From Roseovarius aestuarii (lineage in GTDB: Bacteria > Pseudomonadota > Alphaproteobacteria > Rhodobacterales > Rhodobacteraceae), in contig JAPWHL010000012.1 of the NCBI GenBank assembly GCA_027214255.1, positions 62,001 to 126,000 of the forward strand: a DNA stretch of 64,000 nucleotides. The letters are read 5' to 3'. The notes below the pieces were generated by a model that worked only from the letters and a program-made list of their open reading frames with translations, did no database searches and was not told the DNA's origin. Position 1 is the first letter of the stretch; every line of letters starts with the position of its first letter. A program made the translations under genes and the position numbers. Of the stretch, positions 26,254 through 35,133 are shown in pieces.

Positions 26254-28800
26254 TCAGACCACCACGTTAACGATACGCCCCGGCACCACGATCACCTTCT
26301 TGGGCGTGCCACCGTCCAGCGCCCTTTGGACAGCATCCAACCCCAGCGCCAGTTTTTCAACCTCTTCCTTGGGCATGTCCGGCGGAACCTGAATTTCGGC
26401 GCGCCGTTTGCCGTTGACCTGCACAGGCAAGGTGATAGCGGCATCCACCAACATCGCCGGATCGGCCACCGGCCAAGGCGCGGTGGCAATCAGCCCCGAA
26501 TGACCCAGCATCGACCAAAGTTCTTCGGACAAATGCGGCGTCATCGGCGACATCAACTGCGCCAGAGCGCTGGCCGCCTGTCGCTTGGCCGCCGTTCCGG
26601 CGTTTGATTTACCCAATGCTGCGGTGAATGCATAAAGCCGGGCAATAGCGGCGTTAAAGCCAAAAGCCTCGACCCCGGCACTGACAGCCTGAATGGCCTT
26701 GTGCATCTCGCGCAAAAGCGCCTCGTCCGCATCGGGCACGTCGGCGTCATTGCTAGCGACAATATCCGAAACGATGCGGTACACACGCGCCAGATGCTTG
26801 GACGCTGCTTCGGCCCCCGCTGCGGTCCATTCCACGTCACGTTCCGGCGGGCTGTCGGACAATACGAACCAGCGCGCGGTATCCGCCCCATAGGCCGAGA
26901 TGATCTGTGCCGGATCGACAACGTTCTTCTTGGACTTCGACATCTTGGCCGAAGGCACAATTTGCACCTCGGTTCCGTCGGTCAATTTACCGTCTTTTAC
27001 ATCCTCGGGCAGATGATAGACAGGTCGGCCATTGTCGCCCATGGTTTGATAGATCTCATGCGTGACCATGCCTTGGGTGAACAGGGCATTGAACGGCTCG
27101 ATCGCTTTTTTCGGCAGATGTCCGGTGATCTGCATAGCGCGGGCGAAGAACCGCGAATACAGCAGGTGCAAAATAGCGTGCTCAATCCCGCCAATATACT
27201 GATCCACGTTCATCCAGTACTCGGCCTCGGCCAGATCGGTGGGCGTGGTCGCATGAGGTGCGGTAAAGCGCGCAAAATACCATGAGCTGTCGACAAACGT
27301 GTCCATCGTATCCGTTTCACGTAGTGCATCTGCACCGCATTTGGGGCAGGATGTGTTGCGCCAAGTCGGGTGGCGATCCAACGGGTTTCCGGGAATGTCG
27401 AACGTCACGTCATCCGGCAAACGGATGGGCAGGTTTTCCTTGGCTTCGGGCACAACCCCACAGGTGTCGCAATGCACGACCGGAATTGGGCAACCCCAAT
27501 AGCGTTGACGTGACAAGCCCCAATCGCGAAGACGGTATTTGGTCACGCCCTGTCCGACGCCTTGGGCCTCGCAGAAATCAATCGCAGCGTCGACGGCCTG
27601 ATTGCCCGTCTGCCAAGTATCTCCGGCAAAGCCTTTGTTGTAATACACCTTGTCGGTTTTGGTGGGCACATAGGCCTCGGTCAATTCCGGGTTACTGTCC
27701 TCGGAGGGCAGGTAAGTGGCCACGATGGGCAGCTCGTATTTCGTGGCAAAATCAAAGTCACGCTGGTCATGCGCCGGGCATCCGAAAATTGCGCCAGTGC
27801 CGTAATCCATCAGCACAAAGTTGGCGACATAGACCGGCAGTTCCCATGCCGTATCAAATGGGTGGCGCACACGCAGGCCCGTGTCAAAGCCGCGCTTTTC
27901 GGCTTTTTCCAACGCTTCTTCGGTGGTGCCGCCTTTGCGCACATCGGCGCAGAACGCAGCCAGTTCGGCATTGTCCGCTTCAAGATGTTTGGTCAGCGGG
28001 TGATCCGGTGAAATCCCGACAAAGCTGGCCCCCATCAAGGTATCGGGCCGTGTGGTGTAAACATCAATCCGGTCGTGCCCGTCAGGGCCATCAATCAGGC
28101 CAAAGGCAAATTGCAGCCCGCGCGACTTTCCGATCCAGTTTTCCTGCATCAGACGCACCTTGGCGGGCCAGTTTTCCAGACCATCAAGCGCGCCCAGCAA
28201 TTCCTCGGCCATGTCCGAAATGGCAAAGAACCACTGTGTCAGCTCGCGCCGTTCCACATCCGCGCCACTGCGCCAGCCTTTGCCGTCGATCACCTGTTCG
28301 TTGGCCAGAACGGTCATATCGATGGGGTCCCAGTTGACTACCGCATTCTTGCGATAGACCAGCCCGGCCTTCAGCATGTCCAGAAACAGCGCCTGTTGCT
28401 GGCCGTAATATTCAGGATCGCAGGTGGCGAATTCCCGGCTCCAGTCAATCGACAGGCCCAGCGGCTTCATCTGATCGCGCATGTCGGCGATGTTGGCATA
28501 GGTCCAGTCCTTGGGATGGCCGCCAATCGCCATCGCCGCGTTTTCGGCGGGCATCCCAAAGGCATCCCACCCCATAGGGTGCAGAACATTATGCCCTGTC
28601 GCCAACTTGTGACGCGCGATTACATCACCCATCGTATAGTTGCGCACATGGCCCATATGGATGCGTCCCGACGGATAGGGAAACATTTCCAGCACATAAT
28701 ACTTGGGCTTTTCCGAGCTGCTGGCAGCGCGGAAAATTCCCGCCTCGTTCCAGGCTTTTTGCCAGTTGGCTTCGATTTCGGCGGCGGTATAGCGCGACAT
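26254..28800 (-). CDS. leuS: Leucyl-tRNA synthetase
   Basis: Class I synthetase charging tRNA-Leu, 848 residues, full length for the bacterial enzyme. The HIGH motif appears as [12 protein letters not shown] near residue 49, and KMSKS within [14 protein letters not shown]. The CP1 editing domain is present, with [15 protein letters not shown] and [24 protein letters not shown] zinc-ribbon-like CDTCG and CPKCG pair lies in the middle. It heads the leuS-lptE-holA-hydrolase operon; the gap to lptE is 38 bases. Confidence 0.97.
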   Translation of the reverse strand: MSRYTAAEIEANWQKAWNEAGIFRAASSSEKPKYYVLEMFPYPSGRIHMGHVRNYTMGDVIARHKLATGHNVLHPMGWDAFGMPAENAAMAIGGHPKDWTYANIADMRDQMKPLGLSIDWSREFATCDPEYYGQQQALFLDMLKAGLVYRKNAVVNWDPIDMTVLANEQVIDGKGWRSGADVERRELTQWFFAISDMAEELLGALDGLENWPAKVRLMQENWIGKSRGLQFAFGLIDGPDGHDRIDVYTTRPDTLMGASFVGISPDHPLTKHLEADNAELAAFCADVRKGGTTEEALEKAEKRGFDTGLRVRHPFDTAWELPVYVANFVLMDYGTGAIFGCPAHDQRDFDFATKYELPIVATYLPSEDSNPELTEAYVPTKTDKVYYNKGFAGDTWQTGNQAVDAAIDFCEAQGVGQGVTKYRLRDWGLSRQRYWGCPIPVVHCDTCGVVPEAKENLPIRLPDDVTFDIPGNPLDRHPTWRNTSCPKCGADALRETDTMDTFVDSSWYFARFTAPHATTPTDLAEAEYWMNVDQYIGGIEHAILHLLYSRFFARAMQITGHLPKKAIEPFNALFTQGMVTHEIYQTMGDNGRPVYHLPEDVKDGKLTDGTEVQIVPSAKMSKSKKNVVDPAQIISAYGADTARWFVLSDSPPERDVEWTAAGAEAASKHLARVYRIVSDIVASNDADVPDADEALLREMHKAIQAVSAGVEAFGFNAAIARLYAFTAALGKSNAGTAAKRQAASALAQLMSPMTPHLSEELWSMLGHSGLIATAPWPVADPAMLVDAAITLPVQVNGKRRAEIQVPPDMPKEEVEKLALGLDAVQRALDGGTPKKVIVVPGRIVNVVV

Positions 28801-28970
28801 GGGATGCGTCTTTCATCAATCAAACAGTCAGCTTTGGGTGATAGGGTGCACAGGCGCGCGCGTCCAGTGCCGAGCGCGCAAATTGCGGGTCTTTGCAGAA
28901 TGCAAGACGCAGCATATAACGGGCAAAATAGGTCCGAACGGGGCCAAGACCACCGGGGACGTGTTTACAG

Positions 28971-30221
28971 ATGAAAATTCTTTTTATTCACCAAAATTTT
29001 CCTGGCCAATGGAAACATCTGGCCCCTGCCCTGGCCGCTGCAGGGCATGAATGCACGGCGTTGACGTTGAAAGTCGACAAAAAAGTGTCATGGAAGGGGG
29101 TGACGGTCCTGCCCTATACCCTGCCCAAACGACCGGACCAGATCGTGCATCCATGGCTGGTCGATATGGACAGCAAGGTCATCCGCGCCGAGGCGTGTTG
29201 GCGCGCCGCGCGTGAATTGGCAAAGGGCGGATATACGCCTGACCTGATCTTGGCGCACCCCGGTTGGGGCGAATCGATGTTCCTGCGCGATCTGTGGCCG
29301 CAATCACGCATGGCGCTTTACTGTGAGCTGTATCACGAGGCGGGCTATCCTCATCTGGATTTCGATCCGGAGTTCAAATCGCGCGAGCCCGAGGCGCAGC
29401 CAATGCGCATCCGCCTGAAGAACATGAACAATCATTTGCACTTCCCTTTTGCCGAGGCCGGGATTTGTCCGACGCAGTTTCAGGCCGACACATTCCCCGA
29501 ACCGCTGCGCAGTAAAATCACGGTCAGCCATGATGGCATCGACACCGAATTCAGTGGGCCGGACGATCAAGCACGACTGACCCTGAAAGGTCACCCCGAA
29601 TACTCGCGTGACACCGAAGTGATCACCTTTGTGAACCGCAATCTGGAACCCTACCGCGGATATCACATCTTTATGCGCGCCCTGCCCAACCTGTTGAAAA
29701 AACGCCCCAATGCACGAGTGATCATAATCGGCGGCGACGAGGTGAGCTATGGCGCCGCCCCCCCCAAAGGGCAGACGTGGAAACAGATTTTCCGCGATGA
29801 AGTGGCCAATCAGATCAGCCCCGAAGACTGGAAACGGGTGCATTTTCTGGGCCGCATTCCGCATGAACATTTTACGCGGATTTTGCAGCTAAGCCGCGTG
29901 CATGTTTACCTGACCTATCCGTTCGTTCTGAGCTGGTCCTTGATGGAGACAATGTCATGCGGCGGTGCGATTGTGGCCAGCGATACCGCGCCCGTGCGGG
30001 AGGTCATCACCGACGGGCAAACCGGGCTATTGGTTGATTTCTTTGACGGACAAGGCATGGTCGACAAAGTCTGTAGCTTACTAGACGATGACCAGATGCG
30101 CCAAACGCTGGGCCGGAATGCCCGCGCATTGATGCAGGATCAATATGACCTCAAACGTATCTGCCTGCCCCGACAGTTGGAATGGGTGGATAGCGTGATG
30201 GATATGCCATTGGTTGTCTGA
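28971..30221 (+). CDS. Glycosyltransferase family 4-like protein
   Basis: Cytoplasmic or membrane-associated glycosyltransferase of 416 residues with a GT-B fold. The N-terminal domain opens with MKILFIHQNFPGQWKHLAP, and the donor-binding C-terminal domain has FVNRNLEPYRGYHIFMRALP, VIIIGGDEVSYG and ETMSCGGAIVASDTAPVREVI, matching the EX7E-type site of GT4 enzymes. The ribosome site is poor. Probable substrates are surface polysaccharide or LPS precursors, but no other polysaccharide genes are adjacent. Confidence 0.85.
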   Translation: MKILFIHQNFPGQWKHLAPALAAAGHECTALTLKVDKKVSWKGVTVLPYTLPKRPDQIVHPWLVDMDSKVIRAEACWRAARELAKGGYTPDLILAHPGWGESMFLRDLWPQSRMALYCELYHEAGYPHLDFDPEFKSREPEAQPMRIRLKNMNNHLHFPFAEAGICPTQFQADTFPEPLRSKITVSHDGIDTEFSGPDDQARLTLKGHPEYSRDTEVITFVNRNLEPYRGYHIFMRALPNLLKKRPNARVIIIGGDEVSYGAAPPKGQTWKQIFRDEVANQISPEDWKRVHFLGRIPHEHFTRILQLSRVHVYLTYPFVLSWSLMETMSCGGAIVASDTAPVREVITDGQTGLLVDFFDGQGMVDKVCSLLDDDQMRQTLGRNARALMQDQYDLKRICLPRQLEWVDSVMDMPLVV

Positions 30222-30240
30222 CCCGATCCGCGCATGACGC

Positions 30241-30633
30241 CTAATCGGTCTTTTCGTACACGATAAACGGCGTGCGCGTCGCGACCTTGTCATACAGCAT
30301 CCGGCTTTTGTAGTTATTCTCTTCCGTGGTCCAGTAAACCACGGAAATACCTGCCTGTTTGGCTGCGCCGTTAACCGCATCAATCAACGCTCGCGCCACG
30401 CCCTGACCGCGTACGGCGGGGTCCGTAAACAGATCCATCAAATAACAGGTATCCTCAATTGACCACAGGAGGCGATGAAACAGAAAATGGGCCAAGCCGA
30501 CAGCACGCCCGTCTATTTCGGCGATAAGTCCCTGAAATTCCTGACGATCATCGCTTAGCAAACGTTCGAACGCGGTGCGATACACTTCGGGCGGCAGCGT
30601 GGTGCGGTAATAGTCCAGATAGGCGGTCCACAT
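30241..30633 (-). CDS. GNAT acetyltransferase, N-terminally truncated by an in-frame stop
   Basis: GCN5-related N-acetyltransferase core, 130 residues from the ATG at 30633. The acetyl-CoA loop reads DPAVRGQGVARALIDAV (motif R/Q-x-x-G-x-A), followed by the late VVYWTTEENNYKSRMLYDKV strand and helix. The protein lacks the first beta strand of the fold. The missing part is still present in the same frame upstream (30634-30693) but is separated by a TGA codon, so this is either a recent pseudogene or a gene that now restarts at 30633. Substrate unknown. Convergent with the glycosyltransferase (19-base gap). Confidence 0.7.
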   Translation of the reverse strand: MWTAYLDYYRTTLPPEVYRTAFERLLSDDRQEFQGLIAEIDGRAVGLAHFLFHRLLWSIEDTCYLMDLFTDPAVRGQGVARALIDAVNGAAKQAGISVVYWTTEENNYKSRMLYDKVATRTPFIVYEKTD

Positions 30634-30693
30634 GCGGGATCAATCGGCGTGGTCGGTCGGCATCAATGGGCGGATTGTTACTTTGGTCGTCAT
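30634..30693 (-). pseudogene. Severed 5' end of the GNAT gene (ATG to in-frame TGA)
   Basis: Read on the minus strand, an ATG at 30693 starts MTTKVTIRPLMPTDHAD, then TGA (30640-30642), then Ser-Arg and the Met at 30633, all in one frame. VTIRPLxxxDHAxW is the standard first strand and helix of this GNAT subfamily, where a Trp is expected at the stop position. A single TGG-to-TGA change explains it. A GGAGCAG ribosome-site candidate lies before the old start. A sequencing error remains possible. Confidence 0.75.
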
Positions 30694-30875
30694 GGCTGCA
30701 CTGCTCCGGTGTTTCACGCCACCAACAGGCACGACGGCGCCGCACCGGTCAAGCGGCGCGCATCGCACAGCGCAGGGGCGAATGCCAACGGCCAACGCGC
30801 GTCCCCGGCATCAATATCCGGTAACGCGCGTCATGTGTCAGGCCACACGAACTGCCTGTCTGAAACTGGCTGTGA

Positions 30876-31361
30876 TTAGTACTTGCCCGCCTGCATGCGC
30901 AGCTGCCGCGCGCGCGACAGAATAGCATCCTCGACCGCGCGCTGCGTTCCGGCGGCAACCGGGCCACGCTGGGTACTTAACGATACGTTCAGTGACCGCG
31001 CATCCAGCGCCGGATCGCTAACCAGAATCGTTGCCCGATACGCAGGCCCTCCGCCCGGAGGTGTGCCATAGCCGGTCGAAATGATCCCGGTAAAGGGATC
31101 AGCAGACTGGATCGGCAAGAAGCTCAATACATCCAGCGAGGCATTCCAAAGGTGGCGGTTCACCTTGACGCCCGCTTCCTTGCCACGGAACACATCAAAA
31201 ATGCTGGTCTTGGATCCGGTACGCGCAGCGCCCTTGGATTCTTTCCCGCCTTCGATCACCGTTGCATCGGGATCAAATTTGGCTGGCTCGGGGCCACAAG
31301 ACGCCAGGATGCCGATCACGGCGACGGCGCAGATACCGCGCATTGCAAAAGAAAAGGTCAT
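30876..31361 (-). CDS. DUF3576 lipoprotein
   Basis: Lipoprotein of 161 residues. The signal peptide MTFSFAMRGICAVAVIGILASC ends in lipobox ILASC. The rest matches the alphaproteobacterial DUF3576 family: VNRHLWNASLDVLSFLPIQSADPFTGIISTGYG, cut here over about residues 65-97, and a C-terminal VEDAILSRARQLR helix. Function unknown. A GTG at 31370 is an alternative start. About 180 bases (30694-30875) separate it from the GNAT gene; nothing was recognised there. Confidence 0.85.
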   Translation of the reverse strand: MTFSFAMRGICAVAVIGILASCGPEPAKFDPDATVIEGGKESKGAARTGSKTSIFDVFRGKEAGVKVNRHLWNASLDVLSFLPIQSADPFTGIISTGYGTPPGGGPAYRATILVSDPALDARSLNVSLSTQRGPVAAGTQRAVEDAILSRARQLRMQAGKY

Positions 31362-31533
31362 GCTACCCACCGGTGTTTATTGCCCCTCCCTCCTAACGGT
31401 CAGAGCCGCGCTGAGCAAGCTGTTTAGCCCAGTTTGCGATAGCCCGCGCATCAACGACACGCCATTGGGCATTTGCATCCCCTGCTGTGCCTGCGTTACC
31501 ACCACACAACACAGTCGCACACCGGAGCCCGTC

Positions 31534-32187
31534 ATGAGTCTTGATCAGATCCTTCAGCGTATCCGCACCGCCGAAACCAACGCCGGGCGCGCGTCCGGTT
31601 CGGTAAAACTGATAGCCGTCTCCAAAGTCCAGCCAAACGAACGCGTGGCCGAGGTCCTGACCCAAGGGCACCGTTGTTTTGGTGAGAACCGCGTTCAGGA
31701 GGCGGCGGGAAAATGGCCCGAATTCCGCGCGTCATTTGAAGGCGTGGACTTGCATCTTATCGGCCCATTGCAAAGCAATAAAGTGCGACAGGCCTTTGGA
31801 TTGTTTGACGCAATTCATTCGGTTGATCGCCCGAAACTGGCCCAAGCCATCGCCCGAATTGCACAAGAAGAAGGGCACTGCCCCGATGTGTTCCTTCAGG
31901 TCAACACAGGCGAAGAAGACCAAAAGGCTGGCGTTCCGCCTGCCGCTGCGGATGAATTCATCGCCGAATGCCGCGGGCTGGACCTGCCTATTCGCGGATT
32001 AATGTGCATTCCCCCGGCGGACGAAGAGCCCAGCTTGCATTTCGCTTTACTGGCGAAAATCGCAGCCCGAAACGACCTGACAGGTCTTTCGATGGGCATG
32101 AGCGGTGATTTCGAATCCGCAATCGCTCAGGGCGCTACCCATGTGCGCGTCGGCAGCGCCATTTTCGGCGCACGTACCACCACTTAA
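31534..32187 (+). CDS. YggS-family PLP homeostasis protein
   Basis: Pyridoxal-phosphate-binding protein of the YggS/PROSC (PLPHP) family, involved in vitamin B6 and amino-acid homeostasis. The 217-residue chain has the PLP lysine in LIAVSKVQP, then FGENRVQEAAGKW, HLIGPLQSNK, VNTGEEDQKAG and the phosphate-binding LSMGMSGDFESAIAQGATHVRVGSAIFG. Start at 31534 follows CGGAG; the much longer upstream frame runs antisense to the DUF3576 gene and was rejected. Divergent from that gene with 172 bases between starts. Confidence 0.92.
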   Translation: MSLDQILQRIRTAETNAGRASGSVKLIAVSKVQPNERVAEVLTQGHRCFGENRVQEAAGKWPEFRASFEGVDLHLIGPLQSNKVRQAFGLFDAIHSVDRPKLAQAIARIAQEEGHCPDVFLQVNTGEEDQKAGVPPAAADEFIAECRGLDLPIRGLMCIPPADEEPSLHFALLAKIAARNDLTGLSMGMSGDFESAIAQGATHVRVGSAIFGARTTT

Positions 32188-32209
32188 TGTCGCCCGAATA
32201 TCGGACATA

Positions 32210-32246
32210 AAAACGCGTGCAGTAATTGAAATACTACACGCGTTTT
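32210..32246. terminator. Bidirectional terminator, yggS-like gene / hns-like gene
   Basis: AAAACGCGTG (32210-32219) pairs with CACGCGTTTT (32237-32246); four more pairs (AGTA/TACT) can form inside after one mismatch. The A and T runs make it work both ways between these convergent genes. Confidence 0.82.
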
Positions 32247-32312
32247 CTTCATATTTTCAGCCGATCAACTCAGGCAATCACTTTTTTGTGATAGGCCGAT
32301 GATGTGCACATT

Positions 32313-32657
32313 TCACTCTGAAATGCGCATCGATTCCAAATCAGCCCCTTCATCGATCGCCTTTTTGATCCAGTTGGGCTTGCGACCACGGCCGCTCCAA
32401 GTTTGCGTCTCATCACGCGGATCGCGATACTTGGGGCCTGCTGGCGTGCGGGTTCCCGATGTTGTGCCTGCGCCGTCTGCGTCGCCCGGGCCGACCAGTT
32501 CGTTCAGCGAAAAGCCCATTTCTTTGGCTTTTTCTTTAATTGCAGCCAACGCATCTTTGCGCGCGCGCTTTTCATGTGTTTCGATAGCACGATCTACTTT
32601 CTTTTTCAGGGATTTCAGTTCCCGCAAAGACAATGCTGTCAGATCCATTTGAGCCAT
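32313..32657 (-). CDS. H-NS family nucleoid protein (HvrA-like)
   Basis: DNA-binding nucleoid protein of 114 residues. The N-terminal half is a charged coiled coil (LSLRELKSLKKKVDRAIETHEKRARKDAL, about residues 9-37) used for oligomerisation. The C-terminal half has the H-NS DNA-binding core TWSGRGRKPNWIKKAID (about 86-102), preceded by GPKYRDPRDE. In Rhodobacter, HvrA modulates photosynthesis and nitrogen-fixation genes; the function here is not known. The 134 bases upstream (32658-32791) are strongly AT-rich, as expected for a self-regulated hns-type promoter. Confidence 0.88.
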   Translation of the reverse strand: MAQMDLTALSLRELKSLKKKVDRAIETHEKRARKDALAAIKEKAKEMGFSLNELVGPGDADGAGTTSGTRTPAGPKYRDPRDETQTWSGRGRKPNWIKKAIDEGADLESMRISE

Positions 32658-32791
32658 GTGAAGTCCTCATTAAATGTTCTCTAGTAGTATTGATTTGTCT
32701 TTTAATTATTCACATCGGAGAGGGCAAAGATTAATTTCCTTTCCAGCCGATCTACGCCGACATACTTAATCTTTATTAATAAATATCCTTT

Positions 32792-33292
32792 TCAATTATT
32801 CTGAATTCTTAACACAGTCCCCGGGGGAATTTCGCCTGCCAAATAGTGCAAATGATCCCGCCTCAAAGCCACACAGCCTTCTGTCGGATACCCCGGCCTT
32901 CGCCATTGATGCATGAAAATGCAAGACCCTCGTCCGGCCTGAGACACGGGCCAATTCCAATCCGTCACCAAGATCAAATCATAGAGTGGATCGGCGCGCC
33001 GCAGGGATTCGTGGCTGTGGCCATAGGGCGCGCGGACCCATTGATTGTAAGCAGCATCCGCGCTGTCGTCTGACCACAGATCGCCCGGCAAAATGGGCCG
33101 GGCCCATGGCGCAGGCTGCGCTATACGATCCGGACGATAAAGCGTCATGACGATACGATGCGTTCCCACCGGTGTGGCTCCGTCACCTTCGCGCTTATCC
33201 GCACGAATGCCGCCTTTGCCGATCGAGCACGGATACCGGCGATTACGATAGCGCAGGCCAGTTGGCGTCAGGATCAGATCATCAGGGCCCAT
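32792..33292 (-). CDS. L,D-transpeptidase (YkuD) family protein
   Basis: YkuD-type L,D-transpeptidase catalytic domain, 166 residues, with the active site HQWRRPGYPTEGCVALRR: the conserved His and the Cys of the S/T-x-G-C-h motif. These enzymes make 3-3 peptidoglycan cross-links or attach lipoproteins to the wall. No signal peptide is visible (MGPDDLILTPTGLRYRN), which is unusual for a periplasmic enzyme but seen in this small alphaproteobacterial subfamily. ATG 33292; the 43-base gap to the next gene suggests they may be cotranscribed with it. Confidence 0.83.
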   Translation of the reverse strand: MGPDDLILTPTGLRYRNRRYPCSIGKGGIRADKREGDGATPVGTHRIVMTLYRPDRIAQPAPWARPILPGDLWSDDSADAAYNQWVRAPYGHSHESLRRADPLYDLILVTDWNWPVSQAGRGSCIFMHQWRRPGYPTEGCVALRRDHLHYLAGEIPPGTVLRIQNN

Positions 33293-33335
33293 TCACAACA
33301 TCCTTGTACAATAACGCGGCACGAGGATCGCCGCC

Positions 33336-34373
33336 CTAGAACGAAGCCTCAGGCAGAAAACCGGACGGAATGTCACCATGCCCCTCCAGCATCAGATCCG
33401 CCATGACCTGTGCAACTTTGGGTGCCATACCGAATCCGATTTTGAAACCACCGTTGGCGACAAACTGCCCCTTAAACTGCGGATGCTTACCCAGCATTGG
33501 CGCGCGACTGCGCGCACGAGGGCGTAAACCGGCCCAGCGCTCGATCACCGGGGCGTCTTTCAGGGCGGGAACGGCGGCGCGTGCAGCAGCGACCACATCA
33601 TCCAACTGCGCATCGGTGCTAAATGGATCGTTGTAGTCCCTCTCGGATGTGCTGCCCACGGCGGTCGTTCCATCCCCGTGAGGAACAATGTGAACACCGC
33701 CCGCAAACACTTGCGGCTGATCCCGCGCATCAAACGCCAACAAAGCCGCCTGCCCCTTGATCCCCGCCCCGACCTGACGCGAATGTCCTTCATTGAATGC
33801 TGCCAGCCCGGCCGCACCGGTGGCCCATAAAACCGCCCCCTGATCAGGCCCATCCGGCAGGATTTCCACGCCTTTCTCCGTCAAGGCAGAGGCCAGCGCT
33901 GCGCAGGCCTGTCGTGGATGTATCCGCGCGCTCAACGTGTCCAAGACCACGCGCCCACTGCCACTTAACGGCGCCAACGGCATCGCACCCGCGTCAACCA
34001 CCTGCCAATCCGCCCGCCCTTGCCACAAGGCTTGCGCGCCCTTCGCCCGGCTTTCGGCCAGCGTTATCGCGCCCCCGTCCGCCAGCGGTTGTACCCGGCC
34101 CAATCGCGCATAACCCGGATCGACCCCCGACACATCCACCACCTCATGCCAAAAGCCTTCAGCCATCAACAGACTGTCTAGTTGAAACGCCTTCTTGTCG
34201 TTCCAGTTTTCCGGCACATGCGGCGCTAATGCGCCGACAATCCCGCCCGAGGCTCCGGCCGCCGCGCCATGCGGGTCAATCACCTGTACCCGCGCTCCGC
34301 GCGTCACACAGGCCCATGCAATAGACAGCCCGAAAATGCCCGCCCCTCGCACCGTCACATCGGCCATTGCCAT
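33336..34373 (-). CDS. FAD-dependent oxidoreductase (DAO family), possible MnmC1-like partner of MnmD
   Basis: D-amino-acid-oxidase-type flavoprotein of 345 residues. The dinucleotide-binding motif is VRGAGIFGLSIAWACVTRGA, followed by the DAO domain and the C-terminal FAD contact ERWAGLRPRARSRAP...GGFKIGFGMAP. In enterobacteria this fold is fused to the MnmD methyltransferase as MnmC, where it removes carboxymethyl from cmnm5s2U34 in tRNA. Here it is divergent from mnmD, 73 bases between starts, so a split MnmC is a reasonable hypothesis. ThiO/glycine oxidase is the alternative. ATG at 34373 has AAGGAGAG upstream. Confidence 0.75.
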   Translation of the reverse strand: MAMADVTVRGAGIFGLSIAWACVTRGARVQVIDPHGAAAGASGGIVGALAPHVPENWNDKKAFQLDSLLMAEGFWHEVVDVSGVDPGYARLGRVQPLADGGAITLAESRAKGAQALWQGRADWQVVDAGAMPLAPLSGSGRVVLDTLSARIHPRQACAALASALTEKGVEILPDGPDQGAVLWATGAAGLAAFNEGHSRQVGAGIKGQAALLAFDARDQPQVFAGGVHIVPHGDGTTAVGSTSERDYNDPFSTDAQLDDVVAAARAAVPALKDAPVIERWAGLRPRARSRAPMLGKHPQFKGQFVANGGFKIGFGMAPKVAQVMADLMLEGHGDIPSGFLPEASF

Positions 34374-34446
34374 TGTTGCGCTCTCCTTGCATGGTTCGAC
34401 TGTCTCATGGCGCTTTGCGCCCAAGGCCCTCATAAAGGATGCCGCG

Positions 34447-35133
34447 ATGTGTAGCCAGCAGGCGCAATTAGAATGGCGTTCGGGCGACGTACCCGTCTCG
34501 ACGCAATTCGATGATACCTATTTCAGTCTGGACAATGGGCTGGCCGAAACGCGGCATGTATTTCTGGATGGCAACGATCTGCCTGCGCGATTTGCCAGTG
34601 GTTTCCGCGTGGCTGAATTGGGATTTGGCACCGGCTTGAACATGCTGGTCGCGGCCGACGCATGGCAGGCCGCAGGCGCGCCGGGCACGTTGCACCTGAC
34701 CTCGTTCGAGGCCTTTCCGATGGCAACCGATGACATGGCCCGTGCACTGGCTGTCTTTCCCGCGGTCGCGCAACGCGCGAACAGGCTGTTGTCCGGTTGG
34801 CAAAGCGGCGGTCAGACCGGCGCGATTATGGATCTCGGGGATGGCGTGACCCTGAACGTGATCGCGGGTGACGCTCGCACAACCCTCCCGCACTGGGCCC
34901 ACAAGGCCGATGCGTGGTTTCTGGATGGGTTTTCGCCTGCCAAGAACCCCGAACTGTGGGGGGCGGACCTGATGGAACAGGTCGCCGCCCACACCGTCCC
35001 CGATGGCACAGCAGCAACCTATACCGCAGCCGGATTCGTTCGGCGTGGATTAAGCGACGCAGGCTTTGACGTTGTCCGCGTTGCGGGCTATGGCCGCAAA
35101 AGGCACATGACACGCGCAAGGATGCTCGCATGA
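34447..35133 (+). CDS. mnmD: tRNA (5-methylaminomethyl-2-thiouridine)-methyltransferase MnmD
   Basis: SAM-dependent methyltransferase of 228 residues that completes mnm5s2U at the tRNA wobble position. Family marks: WRSGDVPVSTQFDDTYFSLDNGLAETRHVFLDGN near the start (about residues 10-43), the SAM motif VAELGFGTGLNML, and ADAWFLDGFSPAKNPELW, the MnmD signature. It stands alone, without the fused oxidase domain of enterobacterial MnmC; a separate FAD enzyme is divergent beside it. ATG 34447 follows AAAGGA by 7 bases; upstream frame positions overlap the divergent gene. Overlaps the next gene by ATGA. Confidence 0.88.
   Translation: MCSQQAQLEWRSGDVPVSTQFDDTYFSLDNGLAETRHVFLDGNDLPARFASGFRVAELGFGTGLNMLVAADAWQAAGAPGTLHLTSFEAFPMATDDMARALAVFPAVAQRANRLLSGWQSGGQTGAIMDLGDGVTLNVIAGDARTTLPHWAHKADAWFLDGFSPAKNPELWGADLMEQVAAHTVPDGTAATYTAAGFVRRGLSDAGFDVVRVAGYGRKRHMTRARMLA

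Noticed and set aside
27282..28337. Long open frame (351 codons) opposite leuS on the plus strand
   Set aside because: It is a shadow of the strongly conserved leuS coding strand in high-GC DNA; the translation has no family likeness and no ribosome site.
30634..30642. TGA in the GNAT gene read as tryptophan or selenocysteine
   Set aside because: TGA ends many other genes in the window normally, no selenocysteine hairpin is seen after it, and the site needs Trp, so a nonsense change is the simpler reading.
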